Shown piece after piece: positions 1 to 8,926 of a stretch of DNA of 64,000 bases. Under the pieces are notes generated by a model. It worked only from the letters and a program-made list of their open reading frames with translations. It was not told where the DNA came from and ran no database searches. Source of the stretch: Noviherbaspirillum aerium (GTDB lineage: Bacteria; Pseudomonadota; Gammaproteobacteria; Burkholderiales; Burkholderiaceae_D); NCBI RefSeq assembly GCF_008929045.1, contig NZ_VFAH01000025.1, forward strand, positions 1-64,000, given 5' to 3'. Made by a program: the position numbers and the translations under genes. How positions within the stretch are numbered: position 1 is the stretch's first letter; each line of letters begins with the position of its first letter.

Positions 1-41
1 ACTCGCTTGGCCAGATCAATTCCGAGAACGGTAACCTTCAT
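1..41 (-). mobile_element. IS110-family transposase, N-terminal edge (partial)
   Basis: The minus strand starts with an ATG at 41 and encodes MKVTVLGIDLAKRV before the window ends. This is the typical beginning of IS110-family DEDD transposases, with the first catalytic Asp in GIDLAK. A strong ribosome binding site (GGAGG) lies a few bases upstream on the minus strand. Only 13 to 14 codons are visible, so intactness cannot be judged. A second IS110 remnant lacking this N-terminus lies near 52.4-53.3 kb. Confidence 0.6.
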
Positions 42-257
42 GATGGACCTCCGGTGAAGAACGGTTGATCGAACATGTAGTTTCCCCGAAGGGAAGGTGT
101 CGGGTCCATCTCAGTAATTTACGACGGTAGCACGAGCAAGCATCCATGCGGGTTTGCAGCGAGTGTTTTTCGAATAATCGCATTAAATCAATAACTTGCT
201 GTCGACCCCTGCTTAAGGCGGTAAGATTCCGGTCCTTTCCTTTTTCACAACGGAACG

Positions 258-1881
258 ATGGACCATTGGCGCATACCTTATCTTGGCTTGCGACAGATAC
301 TCTCCGATCTCACTGCCTTCGAACTGGACATCTTCTTTACCTTTTCACCCAAGGAGATCGAACTGATGGGTTCGCGGCGCTCGGATCTATACCGCCTGGC
401 GCTGGCCCTGCATATCGGATTCGTCCGCATGGCCGGACGTACGCTGGACGCGTACAAGCAAATTCCGAAGGTACTCTGGAAACACCTGGCTGAACGACTG
501 AACGTACCTTCGCTCGACATAGGCACTCTGCGCTCGCTTTACGAGGCGCGGCCCCGTACATAGGTCGATCATCAGCAGTTAGCCTATCAATGCCTTGGCT
601 TTGGTGTCATGACAGAACATCAGCGCAGGCACCTTATCCGCTGGCTTAAGGAAACGCTGAACGGGCGCCCGAATTCCTCCATGCTGCTTAGCCAGGTCAA
701 GGCCTGGTTATATGAGCATCGCCTCCTGATTGCTGGCGACCGGTTGTTGAGGACGCTGATCGCCCAGGCAGTTCGCGCCTATGAAGATGAAATGGAGGAA
801 GTCCTTCTGAACACGGTAGGACCAGCACTATCCGACTACTGGAGCGAACGATTGGTCGCCCAAACGCAAGACCGCATCAGCTTACAAGAGTGGCTATGGT
901 CTGTACCGGTTCGAAACTCGACCGTGCAGATGAAAGAGTTGTTCGGCAAGGTTGAATTCCTTCGGTTTCTTCACGTGGACGCACGGTGGCCGGAGGCAGT
1001 CAATGAATCCTTGATTCGTCACTATGCACGGCGCTGCGCGAGCCGAACGCCTTCCGCCAACAAACGCCTGGCTCAGCAAACAAGACGGATTAACGCTGCC
1101 TGTTTCATGCGTTACGCGCTATGCGCAGCGACCGATCACCTGCTGCAAATGCTACGACGGTGGCTGGCGGACGTGGCCAACGACGCTGGCAAGCAAATTA
1201 ACAACGGTCGTCAGGATGATGCAAAGGCGCTTTCCGAACTCGTGCAGGCAATCAAAGAACTAGCCGCCAATCCGGCGATGGCGGCTGACGAGCTACGCGC
1301 CGCGCTACCGCGACTCACGGACAAAGCGCTGCCACGTTGGGCATCAAGCCGACGTAAGCTTGTGCGTCTGCAGCTGATGACGAAGAGTACACAGGCCAGA
1401 AAGGTGCTACCCAAGCTCGTCGCGCTGCCATTTGCTAGCGAGACGCCGCATCGGCTACTTGATACGCTTGCGGTTCTTCGAGAGTTATACGGAAAAGATG
1501 ACGTTAGCAAATGGCTTGCCAGAGGAAGTTCAAATCGACTTGGGTAGACCATGGCATGACCTCATTCATGGACAGGATCGAGTCAATGCACTACGTGCCT
1601 TTGAATGGGCAACGCTGTTCGGGCTGCGCGTAGCGTTGCGTAACGGCTCCGTCTGCATCAATCACAGCTTTTCCTTCCGCAGCAGAACCACCTTACTGAT
1701 TCCATCGACGGGGCAGACCCGCGTGCTACGTAGTTCGAAGCTGTCGGTACTCGATGAAGTGGAAAACGGATTGTCCTACTTCGACTACACAATGCTGGCG
1801 GAACTGCCGCGTCTTTACGCGTGTTTGGAAGATGTTCTTGCTGCACGCATAGCGTCTAACTGCCTGTTTGAAAACAGATGA
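258..1881 (+). pseudogene. Tn3-family transposase (TnpA), N-terminal part, broken
   Basis: The translation begins MDHWRIPYLGLRQ and continues through a DUF4158-type N-terminal domain of Tn3-family transposases. There is an in-frame TAG at 561-563, after which homology continues in the same frame from about 564 to 1545. The frame then changes near 1500-1530, and the sequence resumes in another frame (LPEEVQIDLGRPW onward) to 1881. Full Tn3 transposases are about 1000 residues. Here only about 540 codons remain and the C-terminal DDE catalytic domain is absent, cut off next to an IS5 copy. No resolvase or 38-bp terminal repeat was seen. This is a dead transposon fragment. Confidence 0.75.
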
Positions 1882-1932
1882 AGGAGGAGTAAGTTGGTAA
1901 TCTGAAGTGGGGAAAGTGCACGGAGGATTACC

Positions 1933-2549
1933 ATGTGGACAGAACCGCAGCGAGCCAGACAGGTCGAGCGCGAACGCAAAGCCAAGCGCTATCCAAGTGA
2001 TCTGAGCGATCAGGAATGGCAAGCCATTGAGCCATTGTTACCGTCACCAGCGAGAACTGGCCGTCGCCGCATCACGGACCTGCGCGAAGTGCTCAATGCC
2101 ATTCGTTACCTTGTGCGCTCCGGATGCGAATGGCGCATGTTGCCGGTGCATTTCCCGCCCTGGCAAACGGTGTACTGGTGGTTTCGGCGCTTTGTGAGGC
2201 GGCTACTCTTCAAGGTTATCCACGATGTGGCGCAGAATGGGTGCTAGTGGCATTGAAGAAGCGATGGCCATGGGTGAAGCATCTGTTTGCTGATGCCGCG
2301 TATGACCGACGCAGATTGCTCGACGAGGCAACGATGCTTGGATTCGTTGTTGAGGTCGTTCGCAAGCTGGAGAGGCAGCACACGTTTATTCCGCTCCCTC
2401 GTCGCTGGGTTGTAGAGCGTTCCTTTGGCTGGATGGTGCAATGGCGGCGCTTGGTACGTGACTACGAGGGCCGCATCGACGTCTCTTCCGAAATGATCTA
2501 TGTCGCTATGGGTAGCTTGCTTCTCAAGCGATTATTTGAAAACGACTAG
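1933..2549 (+). pseudogene. IS5-family (IS427-like) transposase with internal deletion
   Basis: The first part (1933-2247, beginning MWTEPQRARQ) carries the N-terminal DUF4096-like domain typical of IS5/IS427 transposases (YPSDLSDQEWQAIEPLLP). The frame then shifts and the C-terminal half follows (ALKKRWPWVKHLFADAAYD ... LPRRWVVERSFGWM), ending at 2549. The segment between VIHDVA and ALKKRW, normally about 65 residues with the first catalytic Asp, is missing. The second Asp (FADAAYD) and the catalytic Glu (VVERSFGW) remain. The copy abuts the truncated Tn3 transposase and probably inserted into it. It cannot encode an active transposase. Confidence 0.75.
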
Positions 2550-2715
2550 TTATCAAACGGGCTCTAAGGCCTTTGGGTTCTTTCCTTCCAAGGTGGTACT
2601 TATAGGTTGACTAAGGCGCCAGGTAATTGAAGTGGCATCCAAGTGGCAAGGAGGGGCGTGCCATGGTCATGAATTCGGTAGTTGACGTTCGGTAGAGCAA
2701 GGACCAGTAACTATC

Positions 2716-3270
2716 ATGACCATGTTGGCCATGCAAAGGACGCTGAAGCCGGGTTGGATAGATGAGTTGTTGAACAGGAGGGCGGTCTGCAGTACACCTG
2801 TTCGCTGCTGTTCTCTACCACGGTCGCACACATGTCTATGGTAGCCGTAGGCCTGCGTCCTTCCTTGCATGCCGCTACCAAGGCGTGCAAGGACTCGCCG
2901 TTCTTCCTACAGGCGCTGTATAACAAGGTCAACGGCACTTCCTCGGCCTGGTTCACCCTCTGGTACAAAGCAGTGCGACTCGCTCTGGTGAAGTTCTGGC
3001 TCCCGTGCCGGGTGGCACATCATCCATGGTATCCGGTTACCATTTGCGCATTGTTGACAGCGACCACCTGCCAGCGAGAAGCGTCCCGAGGCGCTGCATA
3101 GGTTTCGTGTCGACGCTACCGGGACAGTTGCGGGTGGAATACGACCTGAACAGCGATCTTGATGTCGACATGCTGCGTTGCGAAGGTGGCCATACTCACG
3201 AACACATTGATGATGTAAGCCACTTTGCAACAGGGGCTGCTAGGCCAGCAGTGGATTGCCGAGCGGATCT
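2716..3270 (+). pseudogene. IS4-family transposase remnant, multiply frameshifted
   Basis: Three frames together read like one IS4-type transposase N-terminal half: MTMLAMQRTLKPGWIDEL from 2716, MSMVAVGLRPSLHAATKACK from 2832, and YHLRIVDSDHLPA then LNSDLDVDMLRCEGGHTHE after about 3030. One base appears lost near 2775, and more indels occur near 2950-3010 and 3080. The DGNHLPA-like element that normally holds the first catalytic Asp reads VDSDHLPA. The sequence ends in unrelated AT-rich DNA around 3270. Family assignment rests on remembered IS4 sequence patterns and is moderately sure. It is clearly not functional. Confidence 0.5.
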
Positions 3271-3353
3271 TCAGCATACAAGCCTTCTTTTTTGCATGTT
3301 ATGGAGGCAGGCCTACAATGCATTGAAAGACACTTATATAAGAATAGAAAATA

Positions 3354-5006
3354 CTAACGCAATAGTTTATATAGATAGGAGCGTGAAATTCCTAATTGCT
3401 GAGCTGCACGTAGCTTATTTCCTCCGCATAGTTCAACGGCACGCATAGCGACAGTCCGCTCAACGGCTTTAAGTCTTTGTAGTTTTACGGGCACATAGCT
3501 ATCCTGAACAGTCGATGTCTCGGATTGTGCCGTATCTAAAGGAGAATCGTCGCGGAATGCCTCATTGCGTTGAAACGCATCTAGCGTTAATAAGCTGGGT
3601 CCTGAAAATACTAAGGCTTCCTCTACCCGATGCTTCAATTGGCGCAGGTTGCCTGGCCAGGATTGTTCAGCCAAGTAACGTGAAACGGAAGGATCAACAT
3701 CGGGCACAGGTAAAGAATTTCGTTGACAGAACGCTTCGATAAAGTGAGTCACCAATGCCGGGATGTCTTCAAGGCGTTGTCTGAGCGGAGGGAGTCGTAA
3801 GGTAACGCCGCTAATTCTGTAAAAGAGATCATGTCGAAATGTTTTGTTCCGAATCAGGTCATCCATGTCACGGTGTGTGGCGGCAACCAAGCGAAAAGTA
3901 CACTGTTGGGATTTGTGGCTTCCCAGTCTTTCTACGACATGGTTCTCCAAAACACGAAGCAATTTAATCTGTATATCAGCGGGAATATCGCCCACCTCGT
4001 CCAAAAACAGTGTCCCATCATTGGCCATTTCAACTTTCCCCGGACGGCCTTGTCGTGCTCCGCCCGTAAAAGCCCCAGCTGCATAGCCAAACAATTCGGA
4101 TTCCACCAAGCTTGATGGCATTGCTGCCAGATTAATGCTAATCAGAGCCTGATTCGGGCGACTGAGGCGGTGAATAGCGCGAGCTACCAACTCCTTGCCC
4201 GTACCGCTTTCACCAATAATCAGTACCGGGACGTCGAGTTTTGCTACCCGGGCGATTTCATTACGTACACGTGCCATTGCCTGGCTATCACCGATCAGTT
4301 CGTCCATCGCCTGTTGTGATTCGCGCAAGTCACTCAATTCTCGGCGGTAAAACTCTAGTTGTGTTCGAAGTTGATTAATCTCTTGAGCCATTTCTGAGAC
4401 CGCATTGGCATCGCGAAACATTACACTACCCACGGCACCAATGACCTTATTGTTCTTCCAAATCGGACGGCGGGTAACTACGCGCGTAACACCATTAGAT
4501 AATTCCTGCGTTTTTCCAATTTCCGCTTTCCCACTTTCAATTACCGAACGTAGCCGAGAATTTGGAATGGCTTCTTCTGCAGGCAAGCCTCGAGTTCCAC
4601 CGTGGGGAAAACCGAGAAATTTTTCATGAACAGGGCTGACGTACAGCATAGATCCGGTGTGATCAGCCACCGTGAGACCCCGATACGGATCATTAAGAAT
4701 TTGTTCAAGGATATCGAATGCGAAGGGGACTGCAGCAACGAAATCAAATAGAGTCGCATCCAAGCTCGCAGCTCTGACAAGCGCAACCTGCAACCCTTCC
4801 ATGGACAGCACCAGGCATAGACTCGGGCCCGATGGCAATGTAATAGGGAACATCGTGCGTGACTGAGACCCTTCTAATGCACTTACCAGTGCCTCTTGAG
4901 CAGAGAGGTCGGCAACGATACCTAATGCTGAAACAGTCTTGCCCTCACTGCGAATAAGCAGGCCAAAAACATCATTTGGGATCTCGTCCATGTGTATTTT
5001 GTGCAT
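3354..5006 (-). CDS. Sigma-54-dependent transcriptional activator with PAS domain
   Basis: Predicted enhancer-binding protein of about 550 residues. Order: an N-terminal sensory segment, a PAS-like region (about 100-200), a short coiled coil (about 205-235), the AAA+ sigma-54 interaction domain (about 240-470), and a C-terminal Fis-type helix-turn-helix (about 505-550, ending GNKLRAAQQLGISRSYLYKLL). Walker A is GESGTGKE (about 265-272) and Walker B is GTLFLDE (about 331-337). The sigma-54 contact loop reads GAFTGG where nearly all relatives have GAFTGA. Starts at 5006 or 4991 are possible, and neither has a clear ribosome site. It is divergent from the thioesterase-carboxylase operon at 5110 and is the obvious candidate regulator. 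The acyl or aromatic ligand cannot be read from sequence. Confidence 0.9.
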   Translation of the reverse strand: MHKIHMDEIPNDVFGLLIRSEGKTVSALGIVADLSAQEALVSALEGSQSRTMFPITLPSGPSLCLVLSMEGLQVALVRAASLDATLFDFVAAVPFAFDILEQILNDPYRGLTVADHTGSMLYVSPVHEKFLGFPHGGTRGLPAEEAIPNSRLRSVIESGKAEIGKTQELSNGVTRVVTRRPIWKNNKVIGAVGSVMFRDANAVSEMAQEINQLRTQLEFYRRELSDLRESQQAMDELIGDSQAMARVRNEIARVAKLDVPVLIIGESGTGKELVARAIHRLSRPNQALISINLAAMPSSLVESELFGYAAGAFTGGARQGRPGKVEMANDGTLFLDEVGDIPADIQIKLLRVLENHVVERLGSHKSQQCTFRLVAATHRDMDDLIRNKTFRHDLFYRISGVTLRLPPLRQRLEDIPALVTHFIEAFCQRNSLPVPDVDPSVSRYLAEQSWPGNLRQLKHRVEEALVFSGPSLLTLDAFQRNEAFRDDSPLDTAQSETSTVQDSYVPVKLQRLKAVERTVAMRAVELCGGNKLRAAQQLGISRSYLYKLLR

Positions 5007-5011
5007 ACACA
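4991..5011. promoter_or_regulatory. Inverted repeat TGTGTAT-N7-ATACACA at the regulator start
   Basis: Perfect 7-base arms separated by 7 bases, overlapping the first codons of the sigma-54 activator. The half-site GTGTAT/ATACAC is shared with the longer palindrome 10 bases away, so both may bind the same protein. An operator role is inferred. Confidence 0.45.
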
Positions 5012-5020
5012 AATTCTACT

Positions 5021-5043
5021 ATAAATACACTGAGTGTATTTAT
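5021..5043. promoter_or_regulatory. 23-bp perfect palindrome in the divergent promoter region
   Basis: Two perfect 11-base arms (ataaatacact and its complement) flank a single central G. It lies between the sigma-54 activator gene (minus) and the thioesterase operon (plus), about 50 bases upstream of a sigma-54 promoter candidate. This is where an enhancer site or autoregulatory operator would be expected. Assignment to the neighbouring activator is inferred. Confidence 0.55.
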
Positions 5044-5091
5044 TGAGGACATTGGCAATCGCACTTCCTACTAAAGCTAGATATGGTCTAG

Positions 5092-5107
5092 TGGCATGGT
5101 TTATGCG
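5092..5107 (+). promoter_or_regulatory. Candidate sigma-54 (-24/-12) promoter
   Basis: The sequence TGGCATGGTTTATGCG matches the consensus TGGCACG-N4-TTGCW, with GG and GC exactly 12 bases apart. Transcription would begin near 5118, which is downstream of the ATG at 5110. If the promoter is real, translation must start at 5119, 5122 or later with almost no leader, or the match is fortuitous. Support comes from the divergent sigma-54 activator. Confidence 0.4.
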
Positions 5108-5109
5108 AT

Positions 5110-5556
5110 ATGGCAGCCATGATGACGACAAAAACACCTACACCTAGCTCTGTAGATAACCCGGCTAAACCCTATTTTGGCATTGACGTTCCTTTCATGG
5201 ACCACATCGGCTTGCAACCTGTGTCTCTGGACGAATCCTCCTGCCATACACACTTGGCGATAGATACTTCCCTGACCAATAGCCGAGGTGACCTGCATGG
5301 CGGAGTCTTGATGAGCGCATTCGATTTCACGTTGAGCGCTGCTGCGCGTGCACATGACCCCCTCCAGTTCGGCGCGGTCACAATCGAGATGAGCACACAT
5401 TTTTATGAGTCGGCTCGCACTAGCGTGCACGTGATGGCACGTTGTCCTCGGCGTGGTAAATCCATTGCGTTCTGCGAGGGTGAGATCAGGGACGAGACGG
5501 GAAAGCTGGTCGCCGTTGCCCGAGCAACGTTCAAATTAATTGCGCTTAATAAATAA
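5110..5556 (+). CDS. PaaI-family hotdog-fold acyl-CoA thioesterase
   Basis: A 148-residue protein of the usual size for single-domain PaaI/4HBT thioesterases. The conserved block YFGIDVPFMDHIGLQPVSL is followed by the active-site helix region NSRGDLHGGVLMSAFDFTLSAAARA, where HGG and the acidic residue at the helix are typical of the family. These enzymes hydrolyse acyl-CoA thioesters in the cytoplasm, often as a safety valve that frees CoA from dead-end intermediates. It is first in an operon with a carboxylase 48 bases downstream, a CoA-transferase and a Bug receptor. The start may be 5110, 5119 or 5122, and the sigma-54 promoter candidate would favour a later one. Confidence 0.85.
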   Translation: MAAMMTTKTPTPSSVDNPAKPYFGIDVPFMDHIGLQPVSLDESSCHTHLAIDTSLTNSRGDLHGGVLMSAFDFTLSAAARAHDPLQFGAVTIEMSTHFYESARTSVHVMARCPRRGKSIAFCEGEIRDETGKLVAVARATFKLIALNK

Positions 5557-5604
5557 CATTGCCATGATCGTCGGGTCAAGGGTGCCAGCAACTGTGAGGA
5601 TAGA

Positions 5605-8600
5605 GTGATCAAGAAGATATTGATAGCCAACCGAGGCGAGATTGCGCTGCGAATCCAGCGAGCAATACACGACTTAGGATTGAAGTCGGTCGCCATATAT
5701 TCAAGAGATGACAGTAACGCTCGGCATCGATTCCTTGCGGATGAGGCATATGCCCTCGAAAGCACCGGCCCTGCGGCCTACATTGACATCGCGTCGATAC
5801 TAGAAGCTGCCAAGGACATGGGCTGTGATGCTGTACATCCTGGATACGGGTTTTTGAGTGAACGTGCCGATTTTGCGCAGGCCTGCAATGCAGCCGGAGT
5901 GCGGTTCATTGGTCCGGCCCCTAAACATCTGGAGCTTTTTGGTGATAAAGGCTCTGCCTTGAAGCTGGCGCGTCAGTGCGACGTACCCGTGATGCCAGCC
6001 ACTCCAGGGAATGCCAGTCTGGAAGATATTGCGCAATTTTTCGAAGCGCAAGGCTCGACAGGTATCGTAATAAAGGCTGTTGGCGGTGGCGGTGGGCGCG
6101 GCATGCGTGTGGTTCGGCAGAAGGAAGACCTGGCGGAGGCCTATGCCCGCTGTCGTTCGGAAGCTGCCAGCGCGTTTGGTGTGGACGCGCTTTATGCCGA
6201 AAAGCTAATGGTCCGTGCACGCCATATTGAAGTGCAAATAGCTGGGGATGGCGTCGATGTGGTCGCTTTGGGTGATCGCGATTGCACTTTGCAGCGCCGT
6301 TTTCAGAAGCTGATTGAAATTGCCCCCAGCCCAACATTGGAAAGCAGCCTGCGCGACCGTATTGAACGTGCTGCAATTAAACTTGCCAAGGCAGTCAACT
6401 ATTGCAGTCTGGGTACTTTTGAGTTTCTCGTTGAAGAAAACGAAGCACGCGAACAGAAAGCTTTTGTCTTTATCGAAGCCAACCCCAGACTGCAAGTGGA
6501 GCACACGATTACCGAACAGGTTACAGGAGTGGATCTTGTAAGGCTGCAAATCGGTCTTGCCAACGGACATAGTCTCCAAGATATTGGGATAGATCCGAAT
6601 GCACCGCCCATGCCTCGAGGGTTTGCAATCCAAGCCCGGATCAATGGCGAATCGACAGATGCGCAAGGACTTTCACGACCTTCGCACGGATGCTTGGAAC
6701 GTTTCGACCCGCCAACCGGGCCGGACATGCGAGTCGACACGCACGGATATACCGGGTATATACCTTCCCCCCAATTTGACACCTTGCTGGCTAAACTCAT
6801 CGTGACCAGCCGCTCAGGACATTTTGAAGACGCTGTGCGCCGCCTGCAACGTGGCCTGGCTGAATTCCGTCTTGTCGGAATGGATACCAATCTTAATTTG
6901 CTGCGTGCTTTAACACGACGAAAGGATTTTATAACGCAGGACGTGCACACGAGGCATTTCGAAGCGATCTTGGATGAGTTGCATGCCTCCGCAGAAGTCA
7001 TTGCAAACGAAGAAGCCGAGCGCTCGATGCTGGAGGGGGGGACTGTGCAGCGTCGTACGCCACCAGTTCGCGCAGTCGAGCCGCCTGAGCACTTCGGCGA
7101 CAACATTTTGGCAGTACGCGCGCCCTTGCCTGGCCGTGTCGTAGAGCTTTCGGTTCAACCTGGTGATGTAATCAAATTTGGCCAAACTTTGGCTGTCCTT
7201 GATGCCATGAAAATGGAGCACACTATTTCTGCGTCCTCAGCGGGCCGCGTCCTGGATGTTCGAGTGCACACAGGCGGACTCGTCGAGGAAGGCAGTGTGC
7301 TCATTCTGCTGGAACCACTCGATGAGCAAGGCGCTTCGGTTGCCACCGAACAGGTGGCCGACCTGTCAAGCATTCGTCCCGATTTGCAGCGCGTGCATGA
7401 TCGCCATGCCTATCTCTATGACAAGGCGCGTCCCGAAGCGGTAGCGAAGCGGCGCTCGCGTGGGCAAAGGACTGCGCGCGAGAATGTTGCGGACCTGTGT
7501 GATGCTGACAGCTTCGTCGAATACGGCGGATTGGTGCTAGCCGCCCAGGCGACGCGACGCAGCATCGACGATTTGATTGTCAATACTCCCGCTGATGGAT
7601 TGATTACGGGCATCGGAAGCGTCAATAGTGAAATTGTAGGCAGAGATCGCTCCCGGACAGCAGTAATGGCCTACGATGCAACGGTTTTAGCCGGAACCCA
7701 GGGCAAGCGCAATCATGTGAAGACGGATAGGATCGTAGAGGTCGCTGCACGTGACGAGCTACCGCTCGTTCTGTTTGGTGAAGGTGGCGGCGGACGTCCT
7801 GGCGATATTGATATCCCCTCGGTTTCTGGACTGTATCAGCCATCATTTGCTGCGTTTGCTGAACTCAGCGGACACGTACCAGTTATTGGAATTGTTTCAG
7901 GGCGCTGCTTTGCCGGCAATGCTGCTTTTGTCGGCTGCTGTGATGTCATTATCGCCGACCGCTCCGTCAACCTCGGAATGGCAGGGCCAGCCATGATTGA
8001 AGGGGGAGGCCTCGGTGTGTACCGTCCGGAGGACATCGGTTCAGCGTCCGTGCAATTTGCCAACGGCGTGATCGACATTCTGGTCGACGACGAAGTTCAG
8101 GCGGTGAGCGCAGCAAAGCACTACCTATCCATGTTCCAAGGCCGGGCGTCTCATTGGAGCGCTCCGAATCCAATGGCACTGCGTCATGTCGTCCCCGAAA
8201 ACCGACTGCGGGTCTACGATACCCGCAAGGCCATCGAAGGCATTGCTGACCTCGGTAGTGTGCTGCATCTACGCAGCGGCTTTGGTCTCGGTATCCATAC
8301 TGCGCTTGCTCGCGTAGAAGGGCAACCGATCGGAATCATGGCAAATAATCCCTACCACTTAGGAGGCGCCATTGATGCGGATGCGGCAGACAAGGCGGCC
8401 CGCTTCATGCAGCTTTGCGATGCGCACGGGTTACCAATTATCTCGTTGATTGACACCCCAGGCTTCATGGTGGGACCGGAAACGGAAGCCGATGCACAGG
8501 TGCGGCACGTTTCACGAATGTTCCTTATCGGAGCGAAGCTTCGTGTTGCTTTCCTGGCAGTGACTCTTCGCAAAGGTTACGGGCTGGGGGCAATGGCAAT

Positions 8601-8922
8601 GGCCGGCGGTGGATTCAGGTCGTCCAACTTCACAATTTCGTGGCCGACCGGGGAGTTTGGACCCATGGGTTTAGAAGGTGCGATACGCCTAGGATTCAAG
8701 AAAGAACTCGAAGCAGTCGCTGAAGGTCCTGCGCGGCAGACGCTTTTCAACAAGCTTGTTGCCCAAGCTTATGATCGAGGACATGCGATCAGTACCGCTG
8801 CGGCTGGAGAAATCGACGCGGTGATCGATCCGGCAGAAACGCGTAAATGGATCGCGCAAGGCATTTCGTCCGCTTCAACACGGACGTTACGTCCTCGCCG
8901 TTCTTTCATCGATGCATGGTGA
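5605..8922 (+). CDS. Single-chain biotin-dependent acyl-CoA carboxylase (BC-BCCP-CT)
   Basis: A 1105-residue protein that joins three activities usually found on separate subunits. Residues about 1-450 are biotin carboxylase (start IKKILIANRGEIA, ATP loop GGGGGRGM near 155-162). About 490-575 is the biotin carboxyl carrier domain, with the biotinylated Lys536 in AMKME. About 600-1105 is a carboxyltransferase with both N- and C-terminal crotonase-like halves. It should carboxylate an acyl-CoA using bicarbonate and ATP. GTG at 5605 is the start, with GAGGA five bases upstream. Single-chain acyl-CoA carboxylases are known, but substrate cannot be assigned by eye. The downstream CoA-transferase overlaps or abuts its end, so the two are probably translationally coupled. 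Confidence 0.9.
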   Translation: MIKKILIANRGEIALRIQRAIHDLGLKSVAIYSRDDSNARHRFLADEAYALESTGPAAYIDIASILEAAKDMGCDAVHPGYGFLSERADFAQACNAAGVRFIGPAPKHLELFGDKGSALKLARQCDVPVMPATPGNASLEDIAQFFEAQGSTGIVIKAVGGGGGRGMRVVRQKEDLAEAYARCRSEAASAFGVDALYAEKLMVRARHIEVQIAGDGVDVVALGDRDCTLQRRFQKLIEIAPSPTLESSLRDRIERAAIKLAKAVNYCSLGTFEFLVEENEAREQKAFVFIEANPRLQVEHTITEQVTGVDLVRLQIGLANGHSLQDIGIDPNAPPMPRGFAIQARINGESTDAQGLSRPSHGCLERFDPPTGPDMRVDTHGYTGYIPSPQFDTLLAKLIVTSRSGHFEDAVRRLQRGLAEFRLVGMDTNLNLLRALTRRKDFITQDVHTRHFEAILDELHASAEVIANEEAERSMLEGGTVQRRTPPVRAVEPPEHFGDNILAVRAPLPGRVVELSVQPGDVIKFGQTLAVLDAMKMEHTISASSAGRVLDVRVHTGGLVEEGSVLILLEPLDEQGASVATEQVADLSSIRPDLQRVHDRHAYLYDKARPEAVAKRRSRGQRTARENVADLCDADSFVEYGGLVLAAQATRRSIDDLIVNTPADGLITGIGSVNSEIVGRDRSRTAVMAYDATVLAGTQGKRNHVKTDRIVEVAARDELPLVLFGEGGGGRPGDIDIPSVSGLYQPSFAAFAELSGHVPVIGIVSGRCFAGNAAFVGCCDVIIADRSVNLGMAGPAMIEGGGLGVYRPEDIGSASVQFANGVIDILVDDEVQAVSAAKHYLSMFQGRASHWSAPNPMALRHVVPENRLRVYDTRKAIEGIADLGSVLHLRSGFGLGIHTALARVEGQPIGIMANNPYHLGGAIDADAADKAARFMQLCDAHGLPIISLIDTPGFMVGPETEADAQVRHVSRMFLIGAKLRVAFLAVTLRKGYGLGAMAMAGGGFRSSNFTISWPTGEFGPMGLEGAIRLGFKKELEAVAEGPARQTLFNKLVAQAYDRGHAISTAAAGEIDAVIDPAETRKWIAQGISSASTRTLRPRRSFIDAW

Positions 8923-8926
8923 AACG

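Noticed and set aside
5041-5075. Second -24/-12-like element in TTGGCAATCGCACTTCC
   Set aside because: GG and the downstream GC are not 12 bases apart, so it does not fit a sigma-54 promoter.
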